64,000 nucleotides of DNA from Agelaius tricolor (taxonomy: Eukaryota; Chordata; Aves; Passeriformes; Icteridae): assembly GCA_023055355.1 (NCBI GenBank), contig JALJCS010000004.1:20424244-20488243 (forward strand). Direction: 5' to 3'. The notes beneath the pieces are model-generated. The model saw only the letters and a program-made list of their open reading frames with translations. It was not told the origin of the DNA and ran no database searches. Shown here one piece after another: positions 12,106-24,626 of the stretch; the first letter of the stretch is position 1, and each line of letters opens with the position of its first letter. A program made the translations under genes and the position numbers.

Positions 12106-14205
12106 CATACGAATTATGTAAATAATCTGCATGTGAATAGGAAATCTAGCACATTCCAAACCCGTCAGATGATGTGTACACAGGTGGCTCAGCTGTGCAG
12201 CTCATGGTCACTAAATTTCATACCTGTGGTTTACAGAGTCCTTATTTGATAATATCATAGAAGCAATCCTTAGCAGTCTGGTTCAGGGGCTGCTTGTTAA
12301 TATGTTATGGCTTTTCTTGGTGCTTAACAAACTTTTCTTTAGACTCAGTTCATTACCTTTTAAAACCACAAAAGAAAGTTCTTCTTTTGATTGTATTTTT
12401 AAAGGCAATTTGAGATTATAATCATATCTTTCAGATTTTACCTGAAAACTCACATTTGTCTCTCTTTAATACCTCTTAAGGTGCTTGGTTTTTCCTGATG
12501 TCAGGTTTTTACAATTGTGAAGTCACAAGTACAATCAGCTGTGAGATGGAGAAGTCATCATTTGAAGCCTAAATATGCAATTATTTGAGCATAAGCCATG
12601 AAAAACAAGGGAGCAAATACTTAAAAGCTTTGTTCATTATGCCTACAATTAATAGGACCAGATTTAAACAAAACTAAATGTAATAGCTCTAGGCTGTGCT
12701 TTATCCATCTTTCATAGTTTGCATTATTTTCTTCTGAATTTTTCATTGTTCTTATGTGTGCAATGTGAATCATAAAAACCAACATACGTACAGTTGAACA
12801 AGGCCTGGAATAGGTCTGTTTTCTAATTTTATTATCAGCTATATCAAAAATCAAAATCTTATGTTTAGCAGCATAGAGCTTAACTTCCTAGTGTTCTGTT
12901 GCTTTATAATATGTAATTTAATGAGATTTTTTTCCATTTTAATAGAGGGTAATTATTAATACTTCACAGTCACATTGAACAATTCAAAAAAATTATTCAA
13001 TATAGAATTATGTTTTTCTCTATTTTCCTTCCAGTTGTGGATTTTTTTTCCCAGCCAACCTTATGATTTTGCAGGGAAATATGAATAATTTGTGGTGTCT
13101 GAAGGTCCTGGAACTGGCATTGCTGAACAAGTTTTCTATGTATTTTTCTAGATGTAATATCAGTACAGGATGAGCTCTGTAGAAAGTGCTGAGATCTTTT
13201 ATTAGAAAACTGATCCAGACAGGAAAAAAAACCCACTGAGATCTTTTCAGACTTTTAGCATTGTAATACAAAACATATATGTCTATTAAATATTCATGAA
13301 GTTCAGTCTCTAGTAATGTTCTGGGAAGATAAAAATTCCTCCTCAGCTTTATTGAAGACAGACTGAGAGACATGAAAAGACCAGCAAAATTATTTTCTTA
13401 AAAAGTTTTCCTTTAGTTTACATCTGTATTTTGTATCTCCCCTTCATAAAGGTATAGTGACATGTTAAATTTCTTCAGTGGAGCTTATTTGGTCGACTGT
13501 ACATATTTCTATCTGTTCAAGACACCTTGCTTGTCTTCTATATCTTCTACCTACCCATTTTTATGACCAGCAGACCTGAGACTGACATGAATGCTTCCTT
13601 GATTGCTCTTGTTAAAATGGCCCGTCCTTCAATGACATGAATTTCTAAGCTGAAAGCAAGGAAAATTACATTCATTAATAAATTGCGATCTCCCAAACTA
13701 AGCTGCAGAATGAATGCTATGACCAATTTCTCTACCTGACAAATAAGCTGGAAGGTAAAAGTTGGAGTCCTCTTGGAACCATCTGGACATGTAGAGGAGT
13801 GACACCAGTCCTCATGCTCTGGCTTAGGAACCAGTGAAAGATCAAAAACCACATTATTTTGACCTTGTTCTGATAAGGTGAAGAAGCTTTCAGTCCCTTG
13901 TTTTTTCACAGGCTGGAGTTTGATCCCAAATTGTACACCCAAATTACAGGCACTCTGGTTTGCTTACCAGAGTGAATGCAGCTCTTTAAAACCCTTATCT
14001 TTGAACCCTGTAGACAATCACATCTTACAAAAGGCTGAGCTCAGGACTGATTTCGGTATTTTGCAGTACCAAATCATAATTGCAGTGTCCATAAGCAGCC
14101 ATTGATTTAAGCAGCTTTGATTCCTGCTTCATACCAAAATTACATTTTGCCACGTTACTAGTTTTCTAGCCTGGTAAATATAGTGCTTTGCTCTATGTTT
14201 TTCAG

Positions 14206-14325
14206 GATGGCAGTTCCCCATACGGTGCCAGGTATGTGGGCTCCATGGTAGCTGATGTTCACCGTACATTGATGTACGGTGGGATCTTCATGTATCCTGC
14301 TAACCAGAAGAGTCCTAAAGGAAAG
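14206..14325 (+). CDS. FBP2: FBP2 exon 6: residues 235-274, substrate-binding exon
   Basis: This 120-bp, 40-codon exon lies between TTTTCAG and GTATGT. It encodes [20 protein letters not shown] followed by [20 protein letters not shown]. Key residues by family numbering are Arg243 and Tyr244 (ARY), which contact the 6-phosphate including across the dimer, plus Tyr264 (FMY) and Lys274, the last codon of the exon. All are present. Met257 and Met263 replace the Val and Leu found in human FBP2, which are conservative changes. The coding sequence contains a 9-bp hairpin at 14260-14281. Confidence 0.96.
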
Positions 14326-17300
14326 GTATGTCATTTGAATTCCTTTCTGGGGAGCTTACCCAACCTAATATCTCTGGTATTACCAGAGCAATAGTTTAGA
14401 TAAATAAACATATAATAATGTTCCACTGCGGAAAAAATTATTAATGAAAATTACGCTCAGCAATAGAGTTTAAGAAAGAAATTTAGGCAGTTGCCAATTT
14501 AGGCCAGAAATCTTCCTCTGTGTTTTCATATTATTAAATACTCAAGTGGTTTTCACAGCAATCAAGGATTTAGGATTTTTAGGATTTTTAGGACTTAGGA
14601 CCAAGGATTTTTCTAAAGGTAGTATTTCAGCGCCATAGAAACCTATTGAGACTACCTGTGCATGGCTGGCAGATACAACATGGATCTAGGAAAAACCTCT
14701 GCACTTTAAACTGGCAGCTAGAGTTATCACACCTGCCGGTGGGACAAGCCGAGCCCTAGAAAGGGTTTTGTCCAATGCTAGAAAAAAGGTTTTCCTACCT
14801 TGTGTTTCCAAAGGACACTTATATCACCAGCTCTGCAAACTCAGGGTTCTACTACCTGGCCAGAAAAGGTGATTACAGTGGAAGGTGGGTTTCATTCAGT
14901 ATTTTAGGAAAATATGACTTCCTATTTGGACACCAGTACAAAATGCACTGTGACAATACAGTGCAATGCAATACAGTCAGTCTTTAAAGAGATGGGCCAT
15001 GAACCATTGTCAACCTCAACTTCTCTTCTGCAGTATCAAATACCCTTATTATCAACTTTCTAAACAAGTATTTTTTAAGAGACCTAGTCATACAGATGAT
15101 CTGTAGACCAGCAGTAACCTCCAGGTCATCCTTAGGAAATCAATGGCTTAGTACATAACAGGTTGGACATGGTGTTCTGACTCCAAGAATACATTCTTTC
15201 CTGATCTACACCATACTTAAAACCTTCTATTCAAATGTTTTTGCATCCATGGCTGGTACATGAAGGAATCTGCCTCATCTCCCACACTGGTCTCAGAATA
15301 TCCCAATATCTACCATCTTTAGGGAGAGAGGACTACTAGTATCATCACAGTGATGATACAAAAACACCACTACAAAAAACCCTCACTAAATGATGTGGAT
15401 CTGTTTGTACATAAGATAAAGGGACAAAAAAGGAATTTGCTGTATGTGAAAAAAATGGGTTTGCTGACTGGCCTCTTCAAATGAAACTTTTTGTTTTTAA
15501 ATCTGTACTAAACCATTGTTGAATAGAGAGAATGAAAAACAGGACAAAAGTACAAAGGAACAAAGCACTTACATAACTTTATAGTTTCCACAGAGTTAAC
15601 CCACATTTATTATTGGATTGCTCTGGCTTGAACTGCCACAGTAAAGAGAGTAATGGAAGAAGCAAAACATGCTGCCATTAAAAATAAGTTTTCTTTCTGT
15701 CTAAGTGTGCAGGTGTATATAGTTCTTTTCATATGTATCTTTTCTTATTGGAGAAATAATACTCTTGTGGCAAGTGCCCTGATCATCTTTCTCCTGAAAG
15801 ACAGTCTATGTACTTGGTTAAAGAGCTGAAAATAATAAATGTCACTGGAATTATCAAAAGGACTTGATCAAAAGTCTTTAGAGTAAACGCAAATTACATG
15901 GATGTAGGCCCTAAAATTTACAGATCCTTTTTTAAGTTAAAAAAAAAAAACTAAATGCTATTTTGTTATAAACAATACACAATAAACACTACAGGACAAG
16001 ACAACAAATAAATCTCCTTTTCAAATGGTATATTTTTAATAATATTTTTTATAAACTTAAGGCTTATAGTTCTCTAGTAGGTGAAAATGTTAAACCTATC
16101 TGAAGACAGAGCCCATCTGAAGATCCCTAAGTGCAGTTGTACTGCTACCTGATGAAAAACTGCTTTCCTTGAGTTGCATAGTCACAGTAGCAACAAGACA
16201 CTTGAAACGTGGTTCCATGTATGATACCACTGCTCTTTGCTGGCTCATGACCTTCCAGAATTGGGCCAAGCAGTAGGAAGAAGAGTGAAAGATACTGGTC
16301 CTATGTTGCCTCAGAGATGGAGTCCTTGTACCAGAAGTAGCACTTCAGTGGGCTTTAAAGATAAGAAAGAAGGTAATAAAGTGCCATTTAAGTTGTGGCA
16401 TATCATGGTTTTATTGCAGTGTGCTAAAGGCATGATGGGTAGTGAATTCTTGTGCTCAACCCATTTCTCGTCTCTCTATACAGTAGCATTCTGTCACACT
16501 TCCTTTTTCCCAGAAAATTTTTCTTCTTTTGAACATGTCAAGAGTCCTTTAAACAAAACATGTGCTAATATTGTTGTACATGAGCACTTCATGTATAAAC
16601 ATACAGAAATAATATTTGTTCAGAACTGACCAGCTATTACTCCTGTTCATTTAAACACAGAAACTTTTGGCATATGTCCTAAATAAATTTGCATTCCACA
16701 CACTCACCCCAAGAGGTAACCTTTTAAAAAAGTGTCAACAGATACCAGGGTCCAAACTGAAAGGGAAATTTTGCCTTTAATAAATAACTGCAGCTCCTTC
16801 TGAAGCCACAATCTGGATATGTTCAGGCCACTAATATCTACATTTCTGAAGAGAAGCAATAAAATCCTGAAATTTGAAACTGGGAGCATCAAGTTTCAAA
16901 CTCCAAAATATCCTGACTAAGCATAACATGATTATCCCAAGCTCTGAGTTAACATGTAAAGACTCCATATGAGAAGATATTTTGGCTTTTCTTTCCTAGT
17001 ACTGTTAGCTTAGCTGGCTTAACTGTTTTGCTGATGCCTGTGGGACACCCACTTTTGACATTTTTGACAAAATACAGCTTCACTGGTGCTGCATGTCTGT
17101 ATGTCAGCTTGGAAATTATATGGTGATGCCTGGATGTAAGGTTGGCACACTGTTCCTCCAAGCAGAAGGCTTTAGGAAAGGTGAGGAGAGGGAAAGAAGG
17201 GCTCTCTGAAAGACATTGCTACTTAGGTCAGTTGAAGCTTGGTACAAAATTTTCTAAAATCACAAAAAGAATGCTAAATTTTGGCAAGTCCTTTGATATA

Positions 17301-17342
17301 ATTTCCTCCATAGGCAATCAGGTGTTTCCTCTCTCTTTCTAG
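14326..17342 (+). other. FBP2: FBP2 intron 6
   Basis: A 3.0-kb intron with donor GTATGT and acceptor TTTCTAG. It is AT-rich with A-runs. A short degenerate TTAGGATTT repeat lies around 14570-14600. The open frame at 16237-16629 has no recognisable similarity. I see no mobile element. Confidence 0.85.
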
Positions 17343-17537
17343 CTCCGACTTCTCTATGAATGCAACCCTATGGCTTTCATCATCGAGCAGGCAGGTGGCA
17401 TAGCAACTACAGGGACCGAAGCAGTGTTGGATGTGAAACCTGAGAATATTCACCAGAGAGTTCCTTTTATCCTTGGCTCTCCAGACGATGTGCAAGAATA
17501 CCTTGCTTGTGTACAGAAACACCAGAAGAGCAGCTAA
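17343..17537 (+). CDS. FBP2: FBP2 exon 7: residues 275-338 and stop
   Basis: The terminal coding exon starts in phase 0 after CTTTCTAG with [19 protein letters not shown] and ends [15 protein letters not shown], then TAA at 17535-17537. Glu280 (LLYE), a catalytic metal ligand, is present. [20 protein letters not shown] and [18 protein letters not shown] follow the FBP2 pattern; FBP1 ends differently, with a LKVYEK-type tail. Adding this exon gives 282 residues in the window. With about 56 from exon 1 the protein is about 338 residues, normal for the family. Confidence 0.97.
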   Translation, partial: LRLLYECNPMAFIIEQAGGIATTGTEAVLDVKPENIHQRVPFILGSPDDVQEYLACVQKHQKSS

Positions 17538-18155
17538 AGACTTTCCACATCAGATCTTGCTTGCCCATTTTCAGTCTTCAGGAAAAGCTTTACCTTTCAA
17601 AATAGTGGATTCTAGCATTTTCCACCAATCTCTCAGTGAAAGTCCCAGTTTACAAGAGCAGGAAAAATAGTGAGATTTTGTTTCTCCTTGCAGGCAAGTG
17701 TAAAAATCCTTTAATTCTGATTTATTCAGGGCAAGTGCAGAGACAGAGTCATGACAAACAGAAACTACTTACTTTATATAATATTAACAAAAGGAAGTGA
17801 GTTCTGTCAGTATCCCCATGTGATCTGAAATTTTACATCTAACATTACATGGATGGCATTGTTTGCAACGGGATTTCTGCATCAATATTTGCAATGTCAT
17901 TATCTGGATTTTCTGTCAGAGACTTTCTTGCAGATGCTTTTTATCTTGACAGCCCTAAGAAGAGCAAAAGTCTTATGCTGTCTGAAACAATATTTTTAAG
18001 CTGCAAATTATATAAATTTGGGGTAATTAATAGAGATGAAAAGGCTGCAGCATTGCCAGGATATTTAATTTCTCACAAGAACAGGAAATAGAATGTGTTA
18101 TTTACACACACCCTTCAAAGCATAAATTATAATAAACCATGAATGTGACACCCAA
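17538..18155 (+). other. FBP2: FBP2 3' untranslated region (candidate extent)
   Basis: The sequence after the FBP2 stop contains no coding potential I trust. The first clear AATAAA in the sense direction is at 18131-18136, which would give a 3' UTR of about 600 bases. The true cleavage site cannot be fixed from sequence alone. Confidence 0.55.
18131..18136 (+). terminator. FBP2: candidate FBP2 polyadenylation signal
   Basis: Canonical AATAAA about 600 bases after the FBP2 stop codon, in the sense strand. Assignment is by position only. Confidence 0.5.
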
Positions 18156-18299
18156 ATCATGCCTATTCTGTTGATCCATTGTCCTCTGGAAGAGGATACA
18201 AAGACACTGTTATACCTCAATTTTCTCTTACTTTGAAAGGTTCTTATTTCAGATTGAAGCTTGCCCCTTTACACGTTATATTGCCATCACTAGTCACAG

Positions 18300-19065
18300 T
18301 GTTGTCCTGTCCTTAAGTGGGAGGGAACTCCCAAGTTTTGTAGATGCTTGTGGTCAAAGAGAGCAACAAAAGTCAGATGGTCTGCAGAAGCTTACAAAAG
18401 TTTATTAGTAAATCCACACTTGGCATGAGAATTGATAGAAGTTAGTCCCTGATCTCCTAGAACACGTACACAGCAGCGGGGTTTGGATAAAGAGGTAGGG
18501 CAAAAGGGGAGAGAGCAGGAGGCAGGGGGAGAGAGAGAGACACACACAGAGAGAGAGGTGATTTAAAGAGGAGTGGGGAGGCAAGAGAGACACAGAGAGA
18601 GAGTCCTATTTCCAGCATGGCTCCAGCCGATGGGAAGTCCAGGGACAGGAGGTGCACATGTGCCTGGGCTTTGTGAGGATACCTTTTTTTCCCCTGCCAT
18701 GAATACAACTTTCTCATTTTCTGTACAAATTAGTCATCATGCACAGTCAGTTCTTTCAGACCTTTCTGTAAATGGATCAGAAAGCTTCAGGTGTCTTGGG
18801 TGGTCTTGGTCCCTCACTATAGTCCATGCATGCACCCTTCTCAGTCCCATTCTGGTGCTTGCACTCTGTTGTCCTTATCTCCAAGAGTTACAGCAAGGAT
18901 GTTTGTCCTGGAAAGGTACTGCCCTAATTCTGTATGGCCACCTTCTCCAGCCACACCCTGTTCTTTCTCACAGTGTGTGTTACCAACAATCACTGGTTGT
19001 TATTACCAACAATCCTTGGTTGGCTCCACAACTATCTGGGTATTGCTGTTTGAGACATACACATT
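18300..19065 (-). mobile_element. possible LTR-derived segment (uncertain)
   Basis: Read on the minus strand, this segment contains ACTAATAAACTTTTG (around 18401-18415) followed by about 100 bases of T/C-rich sequence ending GGACAACA. That arrangement resembles the polyadenylation signal and U5 end of a retroviral LTR. A GA-rich tract at 18505-18603 lies inside. I could not find matching target-site duplications or the other terminus with certainty, and no internal retroviral genes are present. It may simply be unique intergenic DNA. Confidence 0.3.
18505..18603 (+). repeat. GA-rich low-complexity tract
   Basis: About 100 bases of AG/GA runs interrupted by ACACACAC and GTGATTTAAAGAGG. The reading frames that cross it translate to low-complexity Ser/Leu-rich or Arg-rich peptides, which explains several open frames on both strands here. 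Confidence 0.85.
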
Positions 19066-19094
19066 GGCCTGTTGTCCTAGGGAGGGAATCAGGA

Positions 19095-21205
19095 TCCTGC
19101 ATGACCTTCCTGAGAGTCACCTTGGACCTCTTCAAAGACCTACTTAGAAGAACCACATGGGATAAGGCTCTAGAAGATAAGGAGGTCCAAGAGAGCGGGT
19201 CAATATTCAAGTATCACTTCCTCCAAGCTCAAGATCAGTGTAGCCCTATGAGCAGGAAATCAGGCAAAGGGGACAGTAGATTGGCATGGATGAGCACAGA
19301 GTTTCTAGAAAGAAATTTCTGGGATGTGAAAAAAGAGCCAGGCCCTGTGGGAGGACTATAGGAACATCATCAGAGCATACAGGGATGAGATGACGAAGAC
19401 TAAGGCCCCCTTGGCATTGAATCTGGTAAGGGCAACTGAAAGGGCTTCTACAAGTACATCAGCAGCAAAAGGAAGATTGGGAAAATGTGGGGCCACTGCT
19501 GAATCGGATGGGTGTCCTGGTGATGGAAAACACAGAGAAGGCAGAATTACTGAATGCCTTCTTTGTCTCAGTTTTTACTGGCGAGGCCAGCCCTGAAGAG
19601 TCCCAGACTTCAGAGTCAAGAGAGGAAGGCTGGAGAAAGGAAGACTTCACCCTGATCACAGAGGGTTGGGTTAGAGATCAGCTAGAGAGACTTAACACCC
19701 ATAAATCCATGGGCTCTGATGGGATGCACCCATGGGAGCCCAGGGAGCTGGCAGATGTTGATAAGCCAACCTCCATTACCTGTGCAAAAGCATGGAGAGC
19801 AGAAAAGGTGCCCAATGACTGGAGCAAAGTCAACATTACTGCCATCTCCAAAAGGACAAGAAGGAGGACCTGGGAAGGTACATCCTGTCAGCCCCACCTC
19901 CATACCTGAAAAGGGAATGGAACAGCCCATTCTGGAGGTCATGCCAGGCAGGTAGAGGACAATAAGGTCATTGGGAGTAGTCACCATAGATTCAGCAAGG
20001 GGAACTCATGCTTTACCACTCTGATAAACTTCTGCGGTGGCATGGCAGGATGGGTCAGTGAGGGGAGAGCAGTGATGTTGTCTGCCTTGACTTCAGCAAG
20101 GCTTTTGGCACTGCTTCCCATAACATCCTGGCAGGTAAGCTCAGGAAATGTGGGTTAGAGGAATGGATGGTGAGGTGGATGGAGAACTGGCTGAAGGGCA
20201 GAGGTCAGTGGGTCATGACCAGCAGAACAGAATCCACCTGGACACCAACAGCCAGTGACATTCTCAGGGATCAATACTGGAACCAGTCTTGTTCAACTTG
20301 TTTATTGATGACCCAGATGAAGGGATAGAATGTACCCTCAGCAAGTTTGCTGATGGCACTAAACTGAGGGAGTGGTGATCCACCTGAAGGCTCTGCTGCC
20401 ATTCTGTGGGACCTTGCTAGGCTGGAGAGCTGGGCAGAGAGAAACTTAATGAGCTCCACAAGGGCAGGTGTTGGGTCCTGCACCTGGGCAGGAACAGCCC
20501 CAAGTGCCAGCACAGGCCAGGGGTTGTCCCTCCAGAGCAGCTCTGTGGAGAAGGACCTGGGACTCCTGGTGGATCACAAGCCATCCATGAGCTGACAGTG
20601 CCCCTATGGTCAGGAGGGCCAAGGGTATCCTGGGGTGCATCAGAAAGAGCACGGCCAGAAGGTCGAGGGAGTTGTGCCTCTACTCAGCCCTGGTGAGGCT
20701 GGATCTGGAGTGCTGTGTCCAGTTCTGGGCTCCTCAGTAAAAGACAGACAAGGAGCTACTGGAGAGGGTCCAGCAGAGGGTAACAAAGATAATTTGGTGT
20801 CTGGAGCATCTCTCTTATGAGGAGAGACTGCAGGAACTGAGCCTGTTTAGTCTGGAGAAGAAAACACTGAGAGGCGATCTCATAAACACATATAAGTATC
20901 TCAAAGATGGGTGCCAAGAGGATGGTGCCAGACTTTTTTCAGTGCTGCCCAGTGACTGGACAAGGACCAATGGCCATAAACTAAAACACAGGAAATTCCA
21001 CCTCAGCATGAGGAGGAATTTCTTTACACTGAGGGTGACAGAGCACTGGACCATGTTGTCCAGGAGTCCTCCTCTGTGAAGACATTAAAAATCAATTTGA
21101 ACAGGTTCCTGTGTAACTTGCTGTAGCTGACTGTGCCTTGGACAGGGGATTTGACTGAATGATCTCCAGGGGTCCCTTCCTCCCCTAATGATTCTGACAC
21201 TTCTA
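19095..21205 (+). mobile_element. CR1 LINE, 5'-truncated, frameshifted
   Basis: This is a long sense-orientation copy of the avian CR1 non-LTR retrotransposon. Translated pieces match CR1 reverse transcriptase: TEKAELLNAFFVSVFTGEAS at about 19532-19591, then RLNTHKSMGSDGMHP, then VPNDWSKVNITAISK around 19809-19853. A shift of frame follows, and later blocks such as the [12 protein letters not shown] stretch near 20290 are in other frames. The 3' end reads GATCTCCAGGGGTCCCTTCC and then ATTCTGAC near 21190, the usual CR1 terminus with its short ATTCT-type repeat. The 5' boundary is estimated; the first part that looks like CR1 is near 19095. Stops and frameshifts show that it is dead. Confidence 0.9.
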
Positions 21206-22099
21206 GGCTCCTATAGCCATCCATGCTCTAGGTTTTCTGGTGCTAGATCTCTTGACACTGCCTAAAGAGATCAGAAATCCACTGTGAAACTAGCAGTCAT
21301 TGACCAATGAGAGCAAAAATTATCAATTAAAAGAAATGTGTGATTACATTAAATGATAAGGATGTGAAAACTGGGTTTTAGGTCACTTTAAGTATTAGAC
21401 CCTTCTATCTAACCCCCTTTATAACTCTCCTGTCTCATTATATGAACTTTTTTTACTCCTTGATGTAAACAGCTCCTGCACCCTCTTCTCATTTTCACCC
21501 CTGATCCACACCCTCCCACTGTGCTGATACAAAACTTTATTAAGAACATTCTGTGAATTACATTAGGACATAGAGAGGAGTTAAGAAGACTCCTGCCAAG
21601 AAAATCCAAGTTATTTTTTAACTTACAAATGAGTTTTAATATTTCTAAAGAAGACGCAGGCTGAAGAAAAGCAGACAGAAAATTATTCAGGATGAGTATT
21701 TACCCTTAGTTATTGCTATCACAGGGGTGAGGATGTGATTTCAGTGCTGCTTCAGGTATCAAAGCACTCTTCATTCAGGTGTTTATCTGACACTTTTTAA
21801 AGCTGTGACAACTGCCGAGGATCAGCAAGTACAGCGTGTACTTGTTTATTCTGTTCCTCATCACGTGCTTCCCAAAGCTCTGCTATCAGCAGCAGAACAC
21901 AAACAACACTTAAATCCTGGAGACTGAAGAGGAAGCAGGAAAAAAAAGATGGTTTAGGTAATAATAAAATCTTTTTACTGCATGATGGAATTGTGCACCC
22001 TGATTATGGAAACTAATAAATCAATTTTCCTGTGGGAAAAAATGTGCACAGATTACATATACATAATATTTTTTTAGACACACATACATATATAGTAAT

Positions 22100-22104
<5 letters not shown>

Positions 22105-22139
<35 letters not shown>
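22105..22139. repeat. (CT)n microsatellite
   Basis: An uninterrupted run of about 17 CT dinucleotides. Confidence 0.97.
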
Positions 22140-22142
<3 letters not shown>

Positions 22143-23512
22143 GCTCTATGTAGATACACAAAGAGATATTGATGTCACTAATTTATCGAGGAATTCCACT
22201 GCATTTTTTAAGTTGGAAACCTAAAGCCAAGTTTAATGTGAGGCCAGTCTAAGTAAGCTATCAATACTAGTTTTACATCAGAAGGATCACTGTTAACTTG
22301 GTCCTGTCCCCAGGGGCCAGGAGAGATGATAAGGCAAGAACAGAGATGTGGCATTCCTCAGCGTAACCACAGGACCTCTAAAAACCACCACTGAGGGACA
22401 TGCTGAAAGTTTGTTTTGCAGCGGGTGCACCCAGTCTAGTGGCTAAGATCTGTGTTCCTGCTGGCAGGATGTATACACCTGCACACTGCAACGTGTCAGT
22501 CATTCAGTGCCCTACTTACTGTCACCCAACTTGTCTCCATTGAAGTATAGTTACACAGAAAAGTTTGGATCTAATCCCAGCTGCTATTTTCCCCACATTT
22601 GGGGTTTTTTCCTCAGTTTGCACCAAAAGCACATGATACTGAAGGGGCTAATGCTCTGACTAATAACTGCTGTTTAGGGGCTGCTGACACATAAATGAAA
22701 ATTCTCCTAGTTTGTGGGCTGCTGGGTGGCTGGTGCTTACAAAGAGATCCATATCTGCTCTGTATAAACAACCCATACAAACCTCAAATGCAGATTAAGA
22801 AAGCAGCTACTTTATTCAGTGTGAACAGTGGATATTCTTTGCTGGAGTCCTGCTTTGATCTACCTAACCTACTTAAGTACTTGTATGTATTCTGCTACGT
22901 AAAACCCTGCAAGCACACCCCTCAGAAAGTCCTTCTCAAAGGCTCAGGGTGAGTTTTAAAGCTTCCCTCAGCAGTGTGAGACTAGTTCAGACCATTTCTG
23001 CAGAGCTCTCTTACACTATCTGTGGGGTGAGGGGACACCACCTACAAAGCCCTTGCAACACCAGGCCACAACTTCCTTCCATGGCCTCCCATCATGGTTT
23101 TGCAAGGTATCTGAGGGCTGCTGAGAAAGTAGAGCAGATTTTTTTTTTTTTAAAGAATCAGAGACTATTTAGTGGTTGGACTGGTGTGAAAGGGGACACA
23201 CCACAAGCTGCCATCAAGGCTGCTGAGAGAAGCAGGCAGTGTTCATGATGAAGATGTTGTGACTGCCTCCAGATGCAGAAGCCAGCAATACTTGATATTA
23301 TTCTTAGATACTCATCAGCGTGATACAAAATTGAAAATACATGGAAACGCCAAGTAAGACACATGTGAGCTAAATACTAGTTCACATATGTGCCTTTTTA
23401 TCAGTATTTAATAGCTTCTCAGCATAAAATTATATATGAATAAATCAGTGCTCATTTGGCTTCCTATTAGTTTTGGAGAAAGATGCAGAAATTATACTAC
23501 TTGTACTGTGCC

Positions 23513-23566
23513 ATATACATATATATATATATATATATATACATACACACACATACATATATACAT
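23513..23566. repeat. (AT)n/(AC)n compound microsatellite
   Basis: An alternating TA run continues into CATACACACACATACATATATACAT. It is a variable-length simple repeat. Confidence 0.95.
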
Positions 23567-24626
23567 GTGACTGCTGTTAAAGCACTGGTTGTCAAACTTG
23601 TTGCCAAAATTAATTCTTCTTTACAATTATTGGGAACTTTGCACCTATTTCAGAAGTAAAATAAAGGCAAAATACCTAAACCTAGCGGCGTCCAATAACA
23701 CAAGTAAACCAGTCCACCACCAGTCTCTAGTAAATGAGCAGTTGTTCACAAATCACTTTGACTGGAAACTGAGTTAGCGTGAGCAGCCAGCCGCGGAGAG
23801 GTGGCCTTGTGACTGCAATCATAAGATGGGGGATCAGAGAACAGGTTGGGGCTGGCAGGCTTCCCACCAGTCCCGTGGCACCCTGGCTGCCTGCGCTGCT
23901 GCCCTGCCAGCCCAGCACGCCGAGGAGCTGACCCTGGACACTCTGCAGCAGGACCTCACCCACCCCTGAGAAGGCAAGGCAGCTGAAATGCAGTCTTTGA
24001 AATGTAGGATCAAATGTGTGTCTGAACGTTTGTTGATACTTTATTCTGTTTTCAAGAAAACACAAACACACATGGGGTGTTTTGCTGGTTTTTTAATAAA
24101 GCCAACTCATATTTCTGGAAAAGTCAGGCAAGTTTTATTAATTTATAAAATGCCAGCTATTTAGAGACAGAGAACAAGTAAGAGCTTTTAGCTTACATGG
24201 ATTATACCACACAGACTCATTGTGAGAAAAGGGGGTGTGGTGCCCATGGAAGAGAAGAGGTTTAATAAGAGGAAATATTATAAAGTCAGTAACTTCTGTG
24301 GGACTGCAAAGGTAAAAGTATCTATTTTCCAGAGACATCCAGGGCCCAAAAGTGGGAATAGCAGAGAGTAAATGAACATTGAGACAGAGGATCTGCACAC
24401 AGTTACCCAAAAGTACAGAACACCTGAAGTTTTGATGAGATATTCCCTACCACTCAGGCTTCATGTCATCACAGACAGCTTTCACAAACCCTATGTATCA
24501 CTACCAAAAACACCTTTGGTTTTTGTTCCTAGCTTTCTGCAAATACCACAAAGATGTGGTCTGAGAAAACACAAAACCAAAAACCTCAAACTAAGCATGT
24601 GATCTGATTCAAGTGATTTTAATTAA

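Larger units (their letters stand above)
8171..14205 (+). other. FBP2: FBP2 intron 5
   Basis: The longest intron seen (6.0 kb), with donor GTAAGA and acceptor TTTCAG. It holds a 34-bp tandem duplication at 8745-8812 and a short antisense CR1 remnant at about 12045-12105. Everything else is AT-rich sequence without recognisable exons. Open frames such as 13547-13942 (minus) and 9375-9710 (minus) resemble nothing I know. Confidence 0.85.

Noticed and set aside
784..17537. Assignment of the bisphosphatase to FBP1 (liver isoform)
   Set aside because: Glu69, [18 protein letters not shown] and the [10 protein letters not shown] ending all follow FBP2, while FBP1 differs at each of these places.
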